From Halanaerobium saccharolyticum (GTDB taxonomy: Bacteria; Bacillota; Halanaerobiia; Halanaerobiales; Halanaerobiaceae), in contig NZ_SNWX01000032.1 in assembly GCF_004362045.1 (NCBI RefSeq), positions 1-37,047 on the forward strand: DNA of 37,047 nt, written 5' to 3'. Each line of letters starts with the position of its first letter. The first letter of the stretch is position 1. A program made the position numbers and the translations under genes. The notes below the pieces were generated by a model, which was given only the letters and a program-made list of their open reading frames with translations, had not been told where the DNA came from and searched no databases. This document shows, in pieces, positions 22,954 through 30,424 of this stretch.

Positions 22954-23190
22954 TCACCCTTTTTGTTGAAATAGTTTAGCGAACTCATTAAATATTATTT
23001 TTTCTAATTCTTCAGTACTATCCGGGATTTCTTTAATTTTAATTGTTATTGGCTCAATCTTTGTAATTAATTCATTAGAATGTTTTTCAAAATAAAAAGT
23101 TACATTCCAGGAGTCAATAGTTATGCATTCTTTTCTACCGACCATAAACCCAGTAGTATTGGCTGATATTTTAATGATTTCAATATTCAC
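22954..23190 (-). CDS. Hypothetical protein
   Basis: This protein of about 78 residues is predicted to be beta-rich and to end in a helical Lys/Glu segment. No family is recognised. I prefer the GTG at 23190, since AGGGGTGAT sits just upstream; a TTG at 23196 abuts it. It lies in a run of overlapping early genes, 4 bp from the late-activator start. Confidence 0.6.
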   Translation of the reverse strand: MNIEIIKISANTTGFMVGRKECITIDSWNVTFYFEKHSNELITKIEPITIKIKEIPDSTEELEKIIFNEFAKLFQQKG

Positions 23191-23435
23191 CCGCAATCAC
23201 CCCTGTTAGTCCTCATTTTAATATCGGTACCTTTGTGTCTTTCCAGCCAATCAGCTTCCTCTTCCCTCAGAAGCTCATTAATTGGTTTCTCTCTTCCGCA
23301 TCTAATGCAAGTGCCTTTATTCTTAACACTATCTAATATCATTGTCCTCCGGTTGCAGTGAGGGCAAATAACCGGCACTTGAATATGAGTTTTAATTCCT
23401 TGATATTCACATATCTTTTTTGCTTCCTCCAGCAT
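23187..23435 (-). CDS. Zinc-ribbon protein
   Basis: In this 82-residue protein CPHC and CIRC are separated by about 16 residues, a classic zinc-ribbon spacing, and are followed by a charged helix (INELLREEEADWLERH). Function unknown. The gene overlaps the MazG-like gene upstream by 29 bp, suggesting coupled translation. Such ribbons are frequent among the small early proteins of this phage. Confidence 0.7.
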   Translation of the reverse strand: MLEEAKKICEYQGIKTHIQVPVICPHCNRRTMILDSVKNKGTCIRCGREKPINELLREEEADWLERHKGTDIKMRTNRGDCG

Positions 23436-23700
23436 TTTGAATCAGCCCTTCCAATCTATCAAGTTTATTTTTATAATGCTTATCAGTTTCTTTTTCTGCA
23501 ACATCTCCGTAAAAAGTTTTGATTTGTTCTATCATAATTTCAACATCCGCTATTTCCTCATACATTTTATTTGGATTTCCGGTCCTATGCAACTTTGATA
23601 CAGCTTGAATTAATTCTGCGCACTCTTCCATTAGCATAATTGATTGAGATTTAAAGCCCCACTTGTCTATTGCTTTTATATAAATTTGTTTTTTATCCAT
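23407..23700 (-). CDS. MazG-like nucleotide pyrophosphohydrolase
   Basis: This 97-residue protein has the MazG-type metal-binding helices EECAELIQAVSK (about 26-37) and EEIADVEIMIEQI (about 49-61), matching ExxE and ExxD. It may hydrolyse non-canonical or regulatory nucleotides such as (d)NTPs during infection. The family is common in phage early regions. It is a small single-domain version; substrate unknown. Confidence 0.8.
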   Translation of the reverse strand: MDKKQIYIKAIDKWGFKSQSIMLMEECAELIQAVSKLHRTGNPNKMYEEIADVEIMIEQIKTFYGDVAEKETDKHYKNKLDRLEGLIQNAGGSKKDM

Positions 23701-23738
23701 TTTTAATTCCGATCACCGGGCCAGCATCTATATTTTTG

Positions 23739-24050
23739 TCACTCATTAACCTCAACTCCTATTTTTATTTTCATTCTATTGAGTTGATCAATAGCATTAT
23801 TAATCTGATCATTGATAGTTATTAACCTTCTTTCAATCGGCTGTAGCTTCTGCATAACTTCTAGTTCATCAACATTAAATCCTACCGTAAATTCTCTTAA
23901 AAGTAATGGATTGTCTAAGTCGTTTTTTATTTCTTTTACAATTTCCTCAATTCCATCAGTTAAATATTCTCTAGCAGTTCTGCTTGTTGGAATTTCTTTA
24001 GATTCTTGAACAAGTTCATTCAACGCAAAAATAATATCTTTTTTATTCAT
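23739..24050 (-). CDS. Hypothetical helical protein
   Basis: This 103-residue, mostly helical protein ends in a predicted coiled coil (about 65-98, RRLITINDQINNAIDQLNRM). No family recognised. GAGAGGTTTAATT precedes the ATG. The TGGCCCGG motif lies in the gap after it (23716-23723) and in the gap before it (24071-24078). Confidence 0.65.
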   Translation of the reverse strand: MNKKDIIFALNELVQESKEIPTSRTAREYLTDGIEEIVKEIKNDLDNPLLLREFTVGFNVDELEVMQKLQPIERRLITINDQINNAIDQLNRMKIKIGVEVNE

Positions 24051-24083
24051 AATTAAACCTCTCCTTTCGACCGGGCCAGCACC

Positions 24084-24437
24084 CTAAATTTCTTCAATCC
24101 TAATTACAGCTCTCGGCTCATCATCAAAAAATATTCCAGTTTTGCCGTATCTCTTAATCTGCTTATCATTGTCAAAAGCATTTGCATACTGCAGCCCATC
24201 TTCAACTGCTTTTACTAGATTACTTAAGTCTCCGTGCCGCTTGTCATTGAAATAAAATTCACAACTTAATTTTAAATCACCTTTTAGCTTTTTCCCTTTA
24301 GAAGCCTTTTTCCACAGCCAAGCTATATCTCTTTGATACTGTAAGCTTTTTCTAGCTCTTTTTGTCCACTTAGATTTCTGTGTCATTCTTTGAGCAGGTA
24401 CTGGTCTACCTGCAACTACAAATCCAAACTTCTCCAT
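24084..24437 (-). CDS. rusA: Holliday junction resolvase, RusA-like
   Basis: This 117-residue protein shows the RusA core: VVAGRPVPAQRM near the N-terminus, HGDLSNLVKAVEDGLQ with the metal-binding Asp, and FDNDKQI followed by FFDDEPRAVIRI. RusA enzymes resolve four-way junctions during phage replication and recombination. I place the start at 24437, because AAGGAG is then 9 nt upstream; the ATG at 24446 touches it. Confidence 0.85.
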   Translation of the reverse strand: MEKFGFVVAGRPVPAQRMTQKSKWTKRARKSLQYQRDIAWLWKKASKGKKLKGDLKLSCEFYFNDKRHGDLSNLVKAVEDGLQYANAFDNDKQIKRYGKTGIFFDDEPRAVIRIEEI

Positions 24438-24442
24438 AATAT

Positions 24443-24682
24443 TCATCTCCTTATAATGTCATACCAATTCCCCTCAGGTTCACAGCCTAACCACTCTTTA
24501 TCAATTTTGCTTATTTTATGGCTTTTCTTGTCGATAGAAAGTCTAACATTCAAATCATCATGTGTTTTTCTATCTTCAAGCAATAATTCATTTCTGGTGC
24601 CTGGACTACATGCTATAACTCTGCCAGTGATCATATAACTTAAATACCAATCTTTAGTACAATAAACTTTTAAATCAGGCAT
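24443..24682 (-). CDS. Hypothetical protein
   Basis: The 79-residue protein has mixed strands and two isolated Cys; no domain recognised. It sits between the HNHc nuclease-like gene and rusA, and its stop overlaps the rusA leader, suggesting coupling. GAAAGGAGATAATA precedes the ATG. Confidence 0.65.
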   Translation of the reverse strand: MPDLKVYCTKDWYLSYMITGRVIACSPGTRNELLLEDRKTHDDLNVRLSIDKKSHKISKIDKEWLGCEPEGNWYDIIRR

Positions 24683-24709
24683 TATTATCTCCTTTCATTG
24701 CCCGGGCCA

Positions 24710-25543
24710 TCAAGGATAAACAATAGCATAAACATGATACTTCTTTTTGAATGATTCCCAGCCCATTTTGTGAGCTATATAGTGGTATTCAGCCGATAAA
24801 CATATTTTCTCCAACTCACTGTCATCAATTTTTTGCCTGTTTCTTCCCATTCCAATATTATTACCATGATGAACATGGACTATTTCACCTGAATTGTCTA
24901 TATAATAGTTTTTACCTGGCTTAGTACTGACAGCACATATTTTTTTATCCAGGCACATCCTTAACCATCTATCCAGGCTATCCAATCTATTCCTGGGGTT
25001 TTCTTTCCACTCCACTCCCAGCTCATAACCTAGCCTTATTGCAAAGTCTATAAAATCAATTGCTGCCTTTTTAGAACAATCTGATAAACTTATTCTTCCA
25101 TGTTCAGATACCTCAGCAAACCTCATAACCAGGGCCTCTTTCATTTCTTCCTTTTCATACCCTATTGAGTTACCCATATCCTCAATGACAGCAAATGCTT
25201 TATTTCTCTGGCTTTTGGTTATCATATTCATTAATCTTTGCTGCTCTTTTTTGTTTATTTCAAATTTTACTCTGATTTCTTCCATTTCTTTGAGTTTTGG
25301 CCCGACATTAATCAAAACCCTTTTGCTGTCTTTCCCAGTTATCAATATAACTTCATGATCTCCATTAGCCAACTGTTCTATATTTTTGATTTTAGCTGAG
25401 GCCTGGGCCATCTGATTAAAGTTCACAATTAATGGTTTATCTTCAAACTTATCAAATCCATCTGGTATATCTTTTATGATCAGGTTTACTATTCCTGAAT
25501 TTTTACGAGTCTTCCATTTTTTTAAGCTGCATCTAAATATCAT
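24710..25543 (-). CDS. Putative HNHc-type nuclease
   Basis: This 277-residue protein has a C-terminal third with HVHHGNNIGMGRNRQKIDDS and CLSAEYHYIAHKMGWESFKKKYH. That matches the pattern of the putative HNHc nucleases encoded near ssb and rusA in staphylococcal and related phages. Several of the usual Cys ligands are replaced here (for example at the position before SAEYH), so zinc coordination or activity may differ. The N-terminal 170 residues are a separate domain of unknown role. A recombination/replication function is inferred from the neighbours. Confidence 0.7.
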   Translation of the reverse strand: MIFRCSLKKWKTRKNSGIVNLIIKDIPDGFDKFEDKPLIVNFNQMAQASAKIKNIEQLANGDHEVILITGKDSKRVLINVGPKLKEMEEIRVKFEINKKEQQRLMNMITKSQRNKAFAVIEDMGNSIGYEKEEMKEALVMRFAEVSEHGRISLSDCSKKAAIDFIDFAIRLGYELGVEWKENPRNRLDSLDRWLRMCLDKKICAVSTKPGKNYYIDNSGEIVHVHHGNNIGMGRNRQKIDDSELEKICLSAEYHYIAHKMGWESFKKKYHVYAIVYP

Positions 25544-25821
25544 TCTTCAACCTCCTGTAACCATTCCTCAGGAACTCTATAAAACCCACTCCAATTGCAA
25601 GCTACCAAAATTACTTCTTTGTATTCCTCGGGAACAAAGTAATGATAACCTAGTTCTTGGTCTGAGTATCCTTTGTAAGGTATTGTTCTTTTGCCTGAAA
25701 TATAACCTTCTAATGGCTCATCAAGTTCTAACGTCTTATACTTAACATTGTCCATTCTTTCATCGTATCTATCTCTCTTTTTTAAATGACTATTGAATTT
25801 AACTTTTTGCCCTAATTTCAT
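25540..25821 (-). CDS. Hypothetical phage protein
   Basis: This 93-residue protein, rich in Tyr, Glu and Lys, starts like a small SH3-type barrel (MKLGQKVKFNSHL) and contains EGYISGKRTIPYKG. Proteins of this appearance are common in phage early regions, but their role is unknown. It overlaps the HNHc gene by 4 bp and the preceding Cys-rich gene by ATGA. Confidence 0.65.
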   Translation of the reverse strand: MKLGQKVKFNSHLKKRDRYDERMDNVKYKTLELDEPLEGYISGKRTIPYKGYSDQELGYHYFVPEEYKEVILVACNWSGFYRVPEEWLQEVEE

Positions 25822-25976
25822 TTTCCGCCTCCTTCAACATCAAAATTAAATTTTACTTCATCATCTTCATTCTCTACAAATACATATATATGATTTGTAT
25901 ATTCACAAATACAACAACCTTCTTCTGGATCACAATATGGATTTGGGCAAGGTATTCTTTTCTTGATTTTGCTCAT
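25818..25976 (-). CDS. Cys-rich 52-residue protein
   Basis: ATG at 25976 with AAAGGGAGAAATTTA in front; the stop overlaps the next start (ATGA). The N-terminal half has five Cys (CPNPYC, then CCIC), suggesting a metal knuckle, and the C-terminal half is acidic. Function unknown. The strong ribosome-binding site and tight overlap support reality. Confidence 0.65.
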   Translation of the reverse strand: MSKIKKRIPCPNPYCDPEEGCCICEYTNHIYVFVENEDDEVKFNFDVEGGGK

Positions 25977-26021
25977 TTAAATTTCTCCCTTTAATATATC
26001 ACTCTCTGTTTAATAAGACCT

Positions 26022-26076
26022 CAGTTCAAGACCAGCCGGGGGAAGATCTTAAGTTCTTAAGGTCTTTAGGTCTTAA
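26022..26076. repeat. 8-bp tandem repeats GNTCTTAA with inverted copies
   Basis: Four contiguous 8-bp units lie at 26045-26076: GATCTTAA, GTTCTTAA, GGTCTTTA and GGTCTTAA. Two inverted copies of the unit (AATAAGACC near 26022-26030 and TCAAGACC near 26035-26042) face them, so hairpins can form. The block spans the 3' end of a small ORF and the gap to the next gene. Protein binding or RNA regulation is possible; no known element is recognised. Confidence 0.5.
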
Positions 26077-26231
26077 ATCCTGTCTGATTTCTTCTGGCCC
26101 GCTCGTTGGGCGAACCAACTCATGTCTTTTTCCATACTTCCAGTTTGCTGTCTTTCGTAACATCTACGGCAGACGCCTCCTCTACCATCTTCCTCTGCAT
26201 ACATTGTTTCGCATTCAGGACATTTATTCAT
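26073..26231 (-). CDS. Zinc-ribbon 52-residue protein
   Basis: ATG at 26231 preceded by AAAGGAGACAAAA. CPEC at the N-terminus and CRRC about 20 residues on give a small zinc ribbon, followed by a basic C-terminus. Its start overlaps the end of the preceding 55-residue gene. Function unknown. Confidence 0.65.
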   Translation of the reverse strand: MNKCPECETMYAEEDGRGGVCRRCYERQQTGSMEKDMSWFAQRAGQKKSDRI

Positions 26232-26391
26232 TTTTGTCTCCTTTCTTTATTATTTGGCTAATTTCATCATGACAAATAGATTGAATATAGTTATGTGCTT
26301 CCGGTGGCAATTCTGGCATTTCTTTGCACACCCTTTGCGCAATTCTGTTTGTTAACGCGTCAATTTCATAATTGTTAAAGGTGTATATCAT
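26224..26391 (-). CDS. Small hypothetical protein (55 residues)
   Basis: ATG at 26391 with AAAGGAG 11 nt upstream, TAA at 26224-26226, overlapping the next start. Mostly helical, with three His/Cys residues in its second half. No family recognised. Placement in a chain of overlapping genes with good ribosome-binding sites supports it being translated. Confidence 0.6.
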   Translation of the reverse strand: MIYTFNNYEIDALTNRIAQRVCKEMPELPPEAHNYIQSICHDEISQIIKKGDKNE

Positions 26392-26424
26392 TATTATTCT
26401 ACTCCTTTCTACTGGCCCGGGCCA

Positions 26425-26685
26425 TCACCCTTGATTAAGGCCAGTCAACCTTTCAATTATTTCTATTCCATCTTTTGGGTCTATATGGTCCTCACAACCT
26501 TCACAGCTGACATTATCAAATCTTTCTACTTTCTTATCACACCACTCAACCGAAGCTATCCCGAGTTCTTTATGATAATACCAGGCACATGGCCGGTTAG
26601 TTAATGACTTGTGATAATGACAAAGGCTTCCTTTTCTAATTTGTTCGTCACAACCATCTATTTCGCAAATATAATAATCTTCCAT
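26425..26685 (-). CDS. Cys-rich protein, possible double zinc knuckle
   Basis: The 86-residue protein has CEIDGC, then CHYH, then a lone Cys, then C and CEGC, suggesting two zinc sites. Function unknown. AAAGGAGGTAA immediately precedes the ATG. The gene is transcribed just after the structured element at 26698-26777, so that element may sit in its leader. TGGCCCGG lies at its stop. Confidence 0.65.
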   Translation of the reverse strand: MEDYYICEIDGCDEQIRKGSLCHYHKSLTNRPCAWYYHKELGIASVEWCDKKVERFDNVSCEGCEDHIDPKDGIEIIERLTGLNQG

Positions 26686-26697
26686 TTACCTCCTTTC

Positions 26698-26777
26698 TGG
26701 AGGGTTGAAACAATGTCTACCGGCGCCCACCCGGTGTCAGGATATCAATAGATGATTTCTATTGCTCCTACCCTCCA
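26698..26777 (-). ncRNA. Candidate structured RNA, three-way junction
   Basis: 80 bp without an ORF fold into a closed three-way junction. P1 is 26698-26705/26770-26777 (8 bp, perfect). P2 is 26719-26723/26731-26735 (5 bp, 7-nt loop). P3 is a 6-bp perfect hairpin 26746-26751/26759-26764 stacked on 26739-26742/26766-26769. P3 directly abuts P1. It ends 7 bp upstream of the Shine-Dalgarno of the 26425-26685 gene. I do not recognise a known riboswitch or ribozyme consensus. Confidence 0.4.
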
Positions 26778-26794
26778 ATGCCAGGCACATAAAC

Positions 26795-26932
26795 TTATGA
26801 AACTTTTTCTTTTGGTTTATATGATATTTTTAGCTGGCCCGGTCGATCGTTCTCAATTTCAGCCGGTGGTCTCATTTTAATTCCATCTATTATTAGTATT
26901 CCAAATCTCTTTTTGACCACTTTTGTTTTCAT
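26795..26932 (-). CDS. Small basic protein (45 residues)
   Basis: ATG at 26932 with TGAGGTG 5 nt upstream. The protein is basic with a hydrophobic patch (FGILIIDGIK). No family recognised. It ends 17 bp before the structured element and follows the 140-residue gene by 9 bp, so it fits the operon. Confidence 0.55.
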   Translation of the reverse strand: MKTKVVKKRFGILIIDGIKMRPPAEIENDRPGQLKISYKPKEKVS

Positions 26933-26941
26933 GCAAACACC

Positions 26942-27364
26942 TCAATCGTAGATTATTTCGTCAACGCAGTGAGCAAATATTACAGTTAATTTTCCTTCAA
27001 ATTGCTCATCATTGATAATTCTGCAGAAATATACTATTTTATTGTTATAATAGTCTTTTGCTCTTTTTATGATTTTGTATTCATTCCCGTGCTTGTCTTT
27101 TATTTTATCCCCGCCTTCTAATTCATCTGGCTTTTTAGGAGTAGATAGTTGGCCTCTTGCAGCTGTTATATAATTATCTTCTCCAAGTTTAATTACGTAA
27201 TTATCACCATCATAGCCAACTATTTTTACTTTTACTTGTCTGTCAAAAAACTGGAATATAGCTTCATCACCAATGCCAAATTGTAATTTATTTTTATTCG
27301 AAGTTTTCAAGGTTTTCCACTCTCCTTTATCGTAAATTTGAACAGTTAAATTCGCAATTCTCAT
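26942..27364 (-). CDS. Hypothetical beta-rich protein
   Basis: This 140-residue protein seems to consist of two small barrel-like halves (about 1-75 and 80-140), with repeated V-K-I-V-G-Y / I-I-K-R-A-K strand patterns. No family recognised. Encoded 10 bp after ssb with TAGGAGGTAAATC in front, so a DNA-metabolism role is possible but not shown. Confidence 0.65.
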   Translation of the reverse strand: MRIANLTVQIYDKGEWKTLKTSNKNKLQFGIGDEAIFQFFDRQVKVKIVGYDGDNYVIKLGEDNYITAARGQLSTPKKPDELEGGDKIKDKHGNEYKIIKRAKDYYNNKIVYFCRIINDEQFEGKLTVIFAHCVDEIIYD

Positions 27365-27374
27365 GATTTACCTC

Positions 27375-27911
27375 CTAAAAGGGTACTTCAAAATCTTCTC
27401 CCTCAAAATTATCGTTATACTGTTCGTTTACTTGCTGTCCACTATTTTGCTGGGTTTTTTGATTGTTATTTTTGCTATTAGAGTGCTGGCTATTATTCTT
27501 AGAGTGCTGGCCGTTAGAATGCTGGCCCGGTCCCTGGCTGTTATTCTGCTGCTTATTCCCTTTAGTTTGTGAATTATTTCTCTGGCTATTATTGTTTGCA
27601 AAGTCCAGAAATCGAACATTATCTGCATTTACCTCTGGATTAATGTAAGTTCTGTTGTTCTTTTCACTCTTTCTAATCTGCAGGCTGCCATCTACTCCTA
27701 CTAATCTTCCTTTTCCCAGATGCCTGGCGCAATTTTCTGCCAGGCCCCTCCAGGTAACGATATTGATGAAATCTACATCTTTTTCTCCATCTGCATTTGT
27801 GTAGTTCCTTTCTACTGCCAAAGTTAAGTTACAGACGGGAGTTCCGTTGCTGGTATAGCGTAGCTCGGGGTCTCGAGTTAGGCGGCCTATTAAAACTATT
27901 CTGTTGAGCAT
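27375..27911 (-). CDS. ssb: Single-stranded DNA-binding protein
   Basis: The 178-residue protein has an N-terminal OB fold (1-105) with MLNRIVLIGRLTRDPELRYT, NLTLAVERN and FINIVTWRGLAE. A long Asn/Gln/Ser-rich linker (106-165) and the acidic tip GEDFEVPF follow, equivalent to the DDDIPF tail that recruits partner proteins. It protects single-stranded DNA during phage replication. The linker is encoded by repetitive DNA, which also produces open shadow frames on both strands. Confidence 0.95.
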   Translation of the reverse strand: MLNRIVLIGRLTRDPELRYTSNGTPVCNLTLAVERNYTNADGEKDVDFINIVTWRGLAENCARHLGKGRLVGVDGSLQIRKSEKNNRTYINPEVNADNVRFLDFANNNSQRNNSQTKGNKQQNNSQGPGQHSNGQHSKNNSQHSNSKNNNQKTQQNSGQQVNEQYNDNFEGEDFEVPF

Positions 27912-27956
27912 TCAATCACTTCCTTGATTTGGTTTTTATATTCTTTTCCAGTAAGT

Positions 27957-28238
27957 TTAAACATCATTATCACCAAGAGCGAGCAATATGAATTTATCAA
28001 TATCATATTCTCCCTCTCTCAATATCTTTTCTAGATTAAATATAACAGTTCCATCTGAACATAAATCAACATCGTCTTCGAATATCCCTGTTTCCAAAAA
28101 ATACTGAGGAATAGTTTCTAAAAAATCTTTTAGGTTACATGGCCTTATTAAAACTGTCATTTGATTAAAAATATCCATGGGGTCAAACCTTAGATCGCAA
28201 TTATTTTCTTTGAGAAAATCATAAAGTTCAAAATTCAT
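27957..28238 (-). CDS. Hypothetical acidic protein
   Basis: This 93-residue, strongly acidic protein has no recognised domain. I take ATG 28238, which lies 7 nt after AAAAGGAGG; the TTG at 28244 would be too close. Small acidic phage proteins are sometimes anti-host proteins or DNA mimics, but nothing here proves that. Confidence 0.6.
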   Translation of the reverse strand: MNFELYDFLKENNCDLRFDPMDIFNQMTVLIRPCNLKDFLETIPQYFLETGIFEDDVDLCSDGTVIFNLEKILREGEYDIDKFILLALGDNDV

Positions 28239-28253
28239 AAACAAACCTCCTTT

Positions 28254-28442
28254 TTAATATTCTGCTAAATCTGCCATATAACTTATTTCATCTTCTATAG
28301 CATCATTTAACTGTTTAATAGTTTTAACATCATCATAACTAGGTTCGCTTGACATAACTTCAAATTCTTGATCAAAAACACCTTCCATACCTAAGAATAT
28401 TTTCAAATTATTATGCAACCTTTCGATTTGTTTATTAGACAT
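28254..28442 (-). CDS. Small hypothetical protein
   Basis: This 62-residue acidic, helical protein overlaps the preceding stop by one base (TAATG), so coupling is likely. No family recognised. Confidence 0.6.
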   Translation of the reverse strand: MSNKQIERLHNNLKIFLGMEGVFDQEFEVMSSEPSYDDVKTIKQLNDAIEDEISYMADLAEY

Positions 28443-28768
28443 TATTTATCATCTCCTATATTTGAATATTTTCCATGCACTAAATACCCAAAATCATTTT
28501 TTATCAAAGTTTCTAAAAGATCTATATCATAACCCCTGACAACTAAACTTCCTTCTTCCATATCCATATAATTTAGTAATTGAGCCACTGCCATTCCTAA
28601 TTTGTTATATTTCTTTTCAAAATTCTCTTTAACTTCTAATGGCGGTGGTGGCGGACCTTTGGTAGTCTTAAATTTGATTGTTTCGCCATGTCTTTCTAAT
28701 GCTGCTCCAATTTTTTTAAGGCCTTCCTCAGCACCTTCATTATCTCCATTCATTTTAGTTTGAACCAT
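28442..28768 (-). CDS. Hypothetical protein with poly-Pro segment
   Basis: In this 108-residue protein a KGPPPPPLEV tract (about 38-47) separates a charged N-terminal helix from a helical C-terminal part with LGMAVAQLLNYM. The five prolines may need EF-P for translation. No family recognised. AAAGGAGTTGATGAATA precedes the ATG. Confidence 0.6.
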   Translation of the reverse strand: MVQTKMNGDNEGAEEGLKKIGAALERHGETIKFKTTKGPPPPPLEVKENFEKKYNKLGMAVAQLLNYMDMEEGSLVVRGYDIDLLETLIKNDFGYLVHGKYSNIGDDK

Positions 28769-28783
28769 TATTCATCAACTCCT

Positions 28784-29041
28784 TTAGACTTTTTTAATAA
28801 TACATTCAAGTTCATATCCTAATTTTTTCCCTAAAGATTCTTCAGGAAACTCTTTTAGATAATCTTGCGCTTCTCCCGCTGCCTGTAACAAATCTGGTGC
28901 AGCTGCTATTAATTGAGCTTTCTTTTTCTTTTCTGCATAAGTTAACTGGTCAGCAACAAAAGTCTTAACAACATTCCCATCTTCGTCTATTACTTCGATA
29001 ATCTTATACATTGACCGCTCAAATTCTTTTAGTTTCCACAT
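28784..29041 (-). CDS. Small phage protein with IAAAPDLL motif
   Basis: The 85-residue protein has an N-terminal beta hairpin (YKIIEVIDEDGNVVKTFVAD) followed by KKAQLIAAAPDLLQAAGEA. The motif A-x-L-I-A-A-A-P-D-L-L-x-A is widespread in phage early proteins of unknown function. An internal ATG (M11, MYKIIEV) is an alternative start. Confidence 0.65.
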   Translation of the reverse strand: MWKLKEFERSMYKIIEVIDEDGNVVKTFVADQLTYAEKKKKAQLIAAAPDLLQAAGEAQDYLKEFPEESLGKKLGYELECIIKKV

Positions 29042-29057
29042 TTTAAGCCCCTCTTTT

Positions 29058-29414
29058 TTATAATAAATCTTCTAAATATTTTTTATTCTTAGCTCTTAAT
29101 TTTGATCTGAATAAATCGAATCTAACAATGTTTTCTTCAACCTGGTAAGCAAATATATACCCATGTCTTATCAACTCGTTTATTGCACATTTGACTTCAT
29201 ACTCTGAATTACTGAACCGGTGAGTTATAAACTTGATATTAGTTTTATCAGTCCATTCTAGCTGGTCCCACAAGTAATTCATAACACCTTTAGCCTGCAT
29301 TGATAATTTATTATTCTTATACCATGGTTCAAACTTGCCTTGTATTCCTTCTTGTCTTCTAATCTGAATATTAACTTCATTTTTTAAATGCTTTTCCATT
29401 TCTTTTATATTCAA
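29058..29414 (-). CDS. Winged-helix DNA-binding protein, replication-associated
   Basis: This 118-residue protein contains LSMQAKGVMNYLWDQLEW and ITHRFSNSEYEVKCAINELIRHGYI, the pattern of the N-terminal winged-helix domain of phage replication initiators and DnaD-like proteins, here without a C-terminal domain. It starts at TTG after TAGGAGGATAAA. It probably acts with the initiator at 30808-31551 or regulates it. Confidence 0.6.
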   Translation of the reverse strand: MNIKEMEKHLKNEVNIQIRRQEGIQGKFEPWYKNNKLSMQAKGVMNYLWDQLEWTDKTNIKFITHRFSNSEYEVKCAINELIRHGYIFAYQVEENIVRFDLFRSKLRAKNKKYLEDLL

Positions 29415-29423
29415 TTTATCCTC

Positions 29424-29684
29424 CTACCTTGCTCCACAGGCTCCACTATTACAATCTGGGTCTACTTCTCTATCAAATCCACCGTCGAGACCAACTTTAT
29501 TTGCTTCCGTTTCAGACTCATTATTTGACTTTTCCCGGCTTTCTAATATTTTTTCTGGAACCATTTCTTTTTCGCCGCACTCCTGGCAAATTAGAATTTT
29601 GTAATCAGAATAACTTGTTAATTCAGTTTCTTTAATTCGGTGATCAGTTTCTTTTCGACAACTTTTGCACTCTTTATTAATCAT
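29424..29684 (-). CDS. Zinc-ribbon protein
   Basis: This 86-residue protein has CKSC and CQEC about 30 residues apart forming a zinc ribbon, and a C-terminus with two further Cys (CNSGAC). I start it at ATG 29684, preceded by GCAGGAGGTAAAT; the longer frame to 29741 lacks a comparable site. Function unknown. Confidence 0.65.
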   Translation of the reverse strand: MINKECKSCRKETDHRIKETELTSYSDYKILICQECGEKEMVPEKILESREKSNNESETEANKVGLDGGFDREVDPDCNSGACGAR

Positions 29685-29750
29685 ATTTACCTCCTGCCTA
29701 TTTTTGTAAACCTCGCTATAAACCAAATTATAAATATCCAAAATACAATT

Positions 29751-29873
29751 CTACTGTTCATCTTCTTCCTCTTGCAACTTTCTGTACTTCTCCTCGACAA
29801 TTTCATCAATTACTGATTCCGGTAGTCCTGGATGCTCTTTTCTAAGTTTTTCTTTGATGTGATCAAGATTCAT
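29751..29873 (-). CDS. Small charged helical protein (40 residues)
   Basis: ATG at 29873 with AAGGAGGGCGAC in front and TAG at 29751-29753. Very charged and helical (MNLDHIKEKLRKEH...), with a Leu-Pro-Glu-Ser-Val-Ile pattern. No family recognised. Confidence 0.6.
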   Translation of the reverse strand: MNLDHIKEKLRKEHPGLPESVIDEIVEEKYRKLQEEEDEQ

Positions 29874-29883
29874 GTCGCCCTCC

Positions 29884-30084
29884 TTAGCCGATTTTGTTAA
29901 TCCACTCAATATTAGTGATTACTAATTTGCTTTTTTTATTCAATTTTTCTTCTAATTCATCTTCTAATCTCCGCCTTCGCGCTGGAGTTATTCTTTTGGA
30001 AGTGCTTATAAGCACGTTTCCTGTATCCTCAAATGTTTTATAATGAATTCTATATCTGAAAAAATTTTGTTTTTTAATTTTCAT
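29884..30084 (-). CDS. Small basic hypothetical protein
   Basis: The 66-residue, highly basic protein includes ITPARRRRLEDELEEK; a nucleic-acid-binding role is possible. GGAGGGACAG precedes the ATG. No family recognised. Confidence 0.6.
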   Translation of the reverse strand: MKIKKQNFFRYRIHYKTFEDTGNVLISTSKRITPARRRRLEDELEEKLNKKSKLVITNIEWINKIG

Positions 30085-30099
30085 CTGTCCCTCCTAACT

Positions 30100-30423
30100 T
30101 TAACCAGTATTCCTTTGATTTTTCCAATATTCCCAGTGATCACAATCCTCCAGTTCAATTTTACAGTTATCTTTTTCTTTGCAGTGACCGCAGAAGTTAT
30201 CTTCAAGCTTTTTTAGCATTCTTTCTTTCGCGCTAATTCTTTCAATGCCGAGATATTTGCTTTTGAATTCTGACCATTTCATTCTTTTAATGATAAACCC
30301 TATACTCGGTCCGCCAAACTTTTTCTTATATCGCTTATAGGACCTATAAGTCAAATCTTTTTCTCCACTCCATTTGACTGCAGCCTTTGCAGTTTTTATC
30401 GCGTCCTTCATAGACCAAGCCAT
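30100..30423 (-). CDS. Hypothetical basic protein with Cys cluster
   Basis: This protein of about 107 residues is basic and helical in its first 70 residues. It then has CGHCKEKDNC and a further CDHW, a likely zinc site. I start it at ATG 30423 (MAWSMKDA), since AGAGGTGCTTAAA is well spaced; GTG 30432 lies in the ribosome-binding site. Function unknown. Confidence 0.6.
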   Translation of the reverse strand: MAWSMKDAIKTAKAAVKWSGEKDLTYRSYKRYKKKFGGPSIGFIIKRMKWSEFKSKYLGIERISAKERMLKKLEDNFCGHCKEKDNCKIELEDCDHWEYWKNQRNTG

Positions 30424-30424
30424 T

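Noticed and set aside
26698-26777. Hammerhead ribozyme
   Set aside because: A GAAA and a GUC are present near a three-way junction, but no CUGANGA segment is found in the required junction strand on either strand.
27428-27628. Second - strand frame inside ssb
   Set aside because: It lies in the repetitive linker of ssb in another frame and lacks its own ribosome-binding site.
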